A stretch of 38,951 nucleotides of DNA from a bacterium (GTDB lineage: Bacteria > Cyanobacteriota > Vampirovibrionia > Gastranaerophilales > Gastranaerophilaceae). The notes beneath the pieces were generated by a model. That model did not search any database and was not told where the DNA came from. It saw only the letters and a program-made list of their open reading frames with translations. Within the stretch, counting starts at the first letter, position 1. Each line of letters opens with the position of its first letter. The translations under genes and the position numbers were made by a program. Location of the stretch: the NCBI GenBank assembly GCA_017512405.1, contig JAFWGJ010000148.1, positions 1-38,951 on the forward strand. Reading direction: 5' to 3'. Positions 35,925 to 38,951 of this stretch are shown one piece after another.

Positions 35925-36326
35925 ATGCAGTTAAATTTTTCAATTACAGAGTTGGTACATAGCGACAATGCGATTAAATCCGGCATAGATAATACACCGA
36001 ACATTGAACAGGTTGACAATCTTTTGAACCTTATATTTTACTGCCTGCAACCTATAAGAGATAAGCTAAAAAAACCGATGATAATAACATCCGGGTTTCG
36101 TAATCTTAAAGTTAATTTTTTAGCAGGTGGCAAAGCAAATTCTCAACACCTCGAAGGCAAAGCAGCGGATTTTATCGTTAAGGGTATGTTTCCAAGCCAA
36201 ATAATTGATTTTATCGTTAAAAGCGGAATCGAATATGACCAGTTAATCAACGAATACAATAAATGGGTTCATATCTCGTTCAACAAAGGCAAAAACCGCA
36301 AACAACCACCGGTTAAAATAGGCTAA
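35925..36326 (+). CDS. Endolysin, peptidase M15 family
   Basis: The 133-residue protein matches M15_3 peptidases: TSGFRNLKVNFLAGGKANSQHLEGKAADFIV, then IEYDQLINEYNKWVHISF. Zinc ligands His75, Asp82 and His116 are present, with Asp105 in the usual catalytic area. It cuts peptide crosslinks of peptidoglycan at the end of the lytic cycle. It lacks a signal peptide or a wall-binding domain, so it needs the holin for access. It is the last late gene before the main terminator. Confidence 0.9.
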   Translation: MQLNFSITELVHSDNAIKSGIDNTPNIEQVDNLLNLIFYCLQPIRDKLKKPMIITSGFRNLKVNFLAGGKANSQHLEGKAADFIVKGMFPSQIIDFIVKSGIEYDQLINEYNKWVHISFNKGKNRKQPPVKIG

Positions 36327-36337
36327 TTTTTTCATTA

Positions 36338-36416
36338 CGGGGTCTCATATCCCCGCTCCTCTTTTTATAACTTAACTGGATGATAACCCCTCTAATTAAT
36401 TTTAGAGGGGTTTTTT
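36338..36416 (+). terminator. Tandem late terminators
   Basis: First hairpin: CGGGG (36338-36342) with CCCCG (36351-36355), then CTCCTCTTTTT. Second, stronger hairpin: CCCCTCTAA (36387-36395) with TTAGAGGGG (36402-36410), followed by six T. Together they end the late transcript before the converging methyltransferase gene. The rest of 36417-36651 holds no gene that I can support. Confidence 0.88.
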
Positions 36417-36423
36417 GTTGCTT

Positions 36424-36445
36424 ATTCTCTCGATTTCGAGAGAAT
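36424..36445. promoter_or_regulatory. 22-bp perfect palindrome
   Basis: ATTCTCTCGA-TT-TCGAGAGAAT is fully symmetric. It has no T-run on either side of the terminator type. It may be an operator or a nuclease/methyltransferase target. It lies eight bases past the main late terminator. Confidence 0.55.
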
Positions 36446-36565
36446 TAAAAACAACGTAGTTTCTTATTCACATTTCCGTAGTTTTTTGTTAATAAGTCGT
36501 TCGCTAAAATGCAATAATAATGCTAAAAGTCGTTAAAAAATGTGGATTTCTATTCCAAAATAAAC

Positions 36566-36602
36566 GGTTTTTGTAGAAAATATTACAAAAACCTGTTATA
36601 AT
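36566..36602 (+). promoter_or_regulatory. Inverted repeat with extended -10 promoter
   Basis: GGTTTTTGTA (36566-36575) pairs with TACAAAAACC (36584-36593), and TGT-TATAAT follows at 36594-36602. A plus-strand transcript would start near 36609 and run antisense into the methyltransferase 3' end. A hairpin with GCGGCA/TGCCGC arms (about 36615-36650) would be its 5' part. The palindrome could be the binding site of its regulator. Confidence 0.5.
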
Positions 36603-36651
36603 AACATCACCAGTGGCGGCAAAGCCTCTTAACCATGCTCAAATGCCGCAC

Positions 36652-37482
36652 TTAAATTATCTTTAATTGCTCGCTTTTACAGTTTTTCTGCGTTGCTGAA
36701 TATGAAAATATATTTAACTCTACGTTAGTATTTAACTTGTCATAAAATCCTTTGACGAATTCTTTTTTTATTTCAAAACCATATCCCCTGCGATTTAATT
36801 GTTTGCATGCTAAAAGTGTGCTCCCGCTTCCAGCACAAGGGTCTATTACAACATCACCCACATCAGTAAATAGTTCTATTAAATCTTTCAAAACAAATAT
36901 TGATTTTTGGGTAGGGTGTATTTTAGGCGTTGTTGTGTCTTTCACGAACGGGCGATTATTAAATATCATTTGACCGTTGTTGTTGAATTTAGGTAATTTA
37001 TCACGATAAAGAATAACTGCATATTCAGTATTACCAACAATTCTCATATTCGCTTTTAAAACTTGCGGAGAATAATTTTTATAAAATTGAATCGGAATAT
37101 AATTTTTAAAACCAAAGTTTTTTGCAATTTCAACAAGCTCAAATTGTTGTTCCCATGCACAAAAAACTATAATACAACCTGCCTTGTTTGTTTCTTTAGG
37201 CTCTGGTTTCAAAAGTTTTGAACAAAAATGGAAAAATTCGTTTAAATTAAAATTTTTATCAGTATCAAAAAATTGTTTATTTGCTTTATCGCTTTGCCCG
37301 TTTTTTATGTCATTTCCTTTATACCAACAAGCTTGCGAAGCATAAGCATTATTACCTACATTGTACGGTATATCCGCAATTACTAATTGTGCTTTTGGTA
37401 TATTATATTGTTTCCTGTTTTGAAAACTGTCGTTAATAAGATAAACTTGCTCTTTTGCAATTAAATCTCTGTCTAGTTCCAT
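36652..37482 (-). CDS. Orphan DNA methyltransferase (N6-A/N4-C, beta-type order)
   Basis: The start is MELDRDLIAKEQ (37482), with GAGGGG five bases upstream; the frame to 37524 has no SD. The 276-residue protein has catalytic motif IV as DIPY (37-40, instead of the usual DPPY), IHPTQK at 188-193 and the SAM-binding motif DPCAGSGS (214-221). This order, IV before I, is the N4/N6 MTase class of PF01555. There is no partner nuclease, so it probably protects phage DNA or alters host regulation. It lies beyond attP, next to the late terminator, and runs toward the late genes. Confidence 0.9.
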   Translation of the reverse strand: MELDRDLIAKEQVYLINDSFQNRKQYNIPKAQLVIADIPYNVGNNAYASQACWYKGNDIKNGQSDKANKQFFDTDKNFNLNEFFHFCSKLLKPEPKETNKAGCIIVFCAWEQQFELVEIAKNFGFKNYIPIQFYKNYSPQVLKANMRIVGNTEYAVILYRDKLPKFNNNGQMIFNNRPFVKDTTTPKIHPTQKSIFVLKDLIELFTDVGDVVIDPCAGSGSTLLACKQLNRRGYGFEIKKEFVKGFYDKLNTNVELNIFSYSATQKNCKSEQLKII

Positions 37483-37528
37483 TATTCCCCTCATTTCTAA
37501 TAAAAAATTCATAAGAATTGACAAAAAA

Positions 37529-37554
37529 TTTTGCTGATTTTTTGCTGATTTTTT
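37529..37554. repeat. Paired GCTGA boxes left of attP (arm-site candidate)
   Basis: Two GCTGA boxes set in T-runs, 11 bp apart. The same 26 bp recur exactly at 37780-37805 on the other side of the attP core. In the minus reading each box is ATCAGCA-like. Confidence 0.75.
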
Positions 37555-37564
37555 CTGTCAAAAC

Positions 37565-37664
37565 TATCAAAAATATCAAAATCCGCTAAAGTTAAAATTC
37601 GTTCAAGAACCCTAATTTTAAAGGATTTTGTCAATATTATCAAAAGTATCAAAAATAGCCAAAA
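37565..37664. repeat. TATCAAAA repeats beside attP
   Basis: TATCAAAA units occur in phase at 9 bp: 37565 and 37574, then 37638 and 37647, with a TAGCCAAAA variant at 37656. They may bind integrase, Xis or a host bending protein. Confidence 0.6.
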
Positions 37665-37668
37665 TGTA

Positions 37669-37710
37669 TTGGGGTGGTAGGGGTCGCAGGTTCAAATCCT
37701 GTCGTTCCGA
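37669..37710 (+). other. attP core: 3' half of tRNA-Pro(GGG)
   Basis: Read in order: TTGGGGT (anticodon loop with GGG), GGTAG (anticodon stem 3' strand), GGGTC (variable loop), GCAGG-TTCAAAT-CCTGT (T arm), CGTTCCG (acceptor 3' strand) and A (discriminator). The 5' half is missing, and the bases upstream (ATGTA) do not pair with GGTAG, so identity to the host tRNA starts in the anticodon loop. Integration would restore the tRNA 3' end. It sits four bases past the integrase stop. Confidence 0.88.
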
Positions 37711-37714
37711 AATC

Positions 37715-38866
37715 TTAAAAGATAATTCCAGACTGCTTTTTGCGGAATGGAATTATTTTATTATTTCCCTCATTTTTTATTTTGCTGATTTTTTGCTGAT
37801 TTTTTTGAAAATAAGTATTGAGCTGACTGGTTGCGGCGGTTATCATATCAGAATTATTTTGAGCATAAACATTTAATGTTGTTTCCGTTCTTGCATGTCC
37901 TACTTGGTTCTGTGCAAATTTAACACTTAAACCGCTTGATAAAACCATATCAATATATGAACCTCTTAAATCGTGAAGCCTTACCCGTTTATTTATTCCG
38001 CATAATTTCAAGATTTTATAAAAACACCGTTTGCGGAAATTTTCCCCTCTTAAATAAGTCCCCGCTTTGCTTGGAAACAATAATGGGTTATCGGGTTTTA
38101 ATGTCTTTATATGCTCTTTTAAAACCTCTTTTAATTCGTCAAATAAAAAAATTTTACGGTTTGACGATTCCGTTTTGGTTTTATAAACCAGTCTCGCTTG
38201 GGTGAATTGCTTTGTAATTTCAATATAACCTTGTTCATAGTCGAAATCCGTCTTTTCAAGAGCCAATATTTCGCCCTCTCTTGCACCTGTTCCGATAAAA
38301 GTAAACAATAAAGGGTAATATTCCCGATAGCATTTTTTACAACATTCAAGAACATTTTTTAGCTCCTCTATCGTTAAGTGGTTTATATCCGCCTTTGGCG
38401 GTTTCGGTTTTTCAACCTCATTAAAAATATTTTTTTCAATCAGTTTATGCTTGATTGCGTAATTCGTTGAAGCTCTTGTAAGTTTTAAGCAATGCATTGC
38501 AACGTGCGGAGTTGAGTTTTTCTCAAGGTCATAGAAAAAACCTTGAATGGCAATAGAATTGACACTATCGTATTTTATGCCGTCTAATTGTTTTAAATAT
38601 TTATTGTAATAAATATTGTAGGTATCATAAGTTGACATAGCATATTTTATTTTTGCCTTATCTAAAAAGAGCTTGAAAATCTGCCCAAAAGTTATGTTTT
38701 TGTCGGTCTTTACTTCTTCAAATTTCCATAAATCCCTTTTGGCTTCTTTCAAGGTGTCATAATATCCCGATGTGTGCCGTTTGCCGAATATATCAGTGTA
38801 GGTTATTGTGTATTTAACCTTTTCGCCTGTTTTTGTTTTAATCCGTTTTTTGCTTATGCCTGCCAT
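37715..38866 (-). CDS. int: Tyrosine-recombinase integrase
   Basis: The 383-residue protein has an N-terminal arm-binding domain (about 1-50, RIKTKTGEKVKYTITYTDIFGKRHTSGYYDTLKEA), a SAM-like core-binding domain (about 58-145) and a catalytic domain with Arg196 (GTGAREGE), Lys229 or nearby, His298-x-x-Arg301 (HDLRGS), His324 (GHARTE) and nucleophile Tyr334 (NVYAQ). All are present. It integrates at attP (37669-37710), immediately downstream, and its 3' end contains one pair of GCTGA arm-like boxes. It is last in the early operon after the putative xis gene. The SD is weak (AAAGA). Confidence 0.95.
   Translation of the reverse strand: MAGISKKRIKTKTGEKVKYTITYTDIFGKRHTSGYYDTLKEAKRDLWKFEEVKTDKNITFGQIFKLFLDKAKIKYAMSTYDTYNIYYNKYLKQLDGIKYDSVNSIAIQGFFYDLEKNSTPHVAMHCLKLTRASTNYAIKHKLIEKNIFNEVEKPKPPKADINHLTIEELKNVLECCKKCYREYYPLLFTFIGTGAREGEILALEKTDFDYEQGYIEITKQFTQARLVYKTKTESSNRKIFLFDELKEVLKEHIKTLKPDNPLLFPSKAGTYLRGENFRKRCFYKILKLCGINKRVRLHDLRGSYIDMVLSSGLSVKFAQNQVGHARTETTLNVYAQNNSDMITAATSQLNTYFQKNQQKISKIKNEGNNKIIPFRKKQSGIIF
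37780..37805. repeat. Paired GCTGA boxes right of attP, inside int
   Basis: An exact second copy of the 26 bp at 37529-37554, in the same orientation, encoding part of the Gln/Lys-rich int C-terminus (QKNQQKISKIKN). The distance to the attP core is about 70 bp here and 115 bp on the other side. Confidence 0.75.
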
Positions 38867-38951
38867 TTATATATATCTTTCTAAAATATCTCTTATTTTT
38901 ATTAACGACCTTATTTTAATTTCTAAATCCCGTTGTTTCCATGATGGTTGA
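38811..38951. repeat. Terminal direct repeat, right copy
   Basis: Identical to bases 1-141. It contains the int start and, at 38867-38951, the 3' end of the 79-residue CxxC protein gene annotated in full at 57-296. Confidence 0.95.

Noticed and set aside
37628-37876. Plus-strand ORF through attP
   Set aside because: It reads through tRNA bases and the antisense of the int 3' end, with no SD.

Overview
The window is a complete temperate contractile-tailed (myovirus-type) phage genome, linearised inside the integrase gene. Bases 1-141 are repeated exactly at 38811-38951, so this is a circular molecule of 38,810 bp read slightly past once round. The DNA is AT-rich (roughly one third G+C by eye), uses the standard code and has clear purine-rich Shine-Dalgarno (SD) sites on most genes. 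The host is not identifiable with certainty. An attP carrying the 3' half of a proline tRNA(GGG) gene shows that it integrates into that host tRNA gene. The SD use argues against Bacteroidetes. The head/tail set (DUF2213, DUF2184, DUF4054, DUF3383, DUF3277, Pam3-like baseplate plug) resembles phages of Proteobacteria and Cyanobacteria. A gut cyanobacterial relative (Gastranaerophilales-type) is only a guess.

Layout. (1) 8229 down to 1, then on through 38866 to 36652, minus strand: the early module. It begins with a promoter and a small ribbon-helix-helix gene. About 700 nt of hairpin-rich, ORF-free DNA follows, then several micro-genes, a probable annealing protein plus PD-(D/E)XK exonuclease pair, a replication-initiator-like protein with 12-bp iteron-like repeats in its linker, a putative helicase loader, a lone LuxR-type HTH domain, a run of small Cys-rich proteins, a putative excisionase, the tyrosine integrase, attP and an orphan DNA methyltransferase. 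(2) 8251-9600, plus strand: the lysogeny operon, with an XRE repressor, a two-TM membrane protein and a secreted protein. (3) 9803-36416, plus strand: the late module. Its order is structured leader, zinc-ribbon protein, terminase small and large subunits, portal, MuF-type head protein, DUF2213 protease/scaffold, decoration protein, major capsid, head completion and neck proteins, sheath, tube, frameshifted chaperone pair, tape measure, baseplate, tail fibres (one with BspA-type leucine-rich repeats), then lysis genes (HNH-like, holin-like, M15 peptidase) and a strong terminator.

The most unusual items are not ordinary genes. A ladder of hairpins and intrinsic-terminator-like elements (7357-8050) lies between the early promoter and the early operon; wobble pairs suggest it works as minus-strand RNA. 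A covarying RNA hairpin element occurs three times between tail genes (22701, 26507, 29381). A self-contained minus-strand unit inside the head region encodes a 20-residue hydrophobic peptide resembling a type I toxin. Paired GCTGA repeats flank attP like integrase arm sites. One early Cys-rich gene appears to be read across a -1 frameshift near its start.
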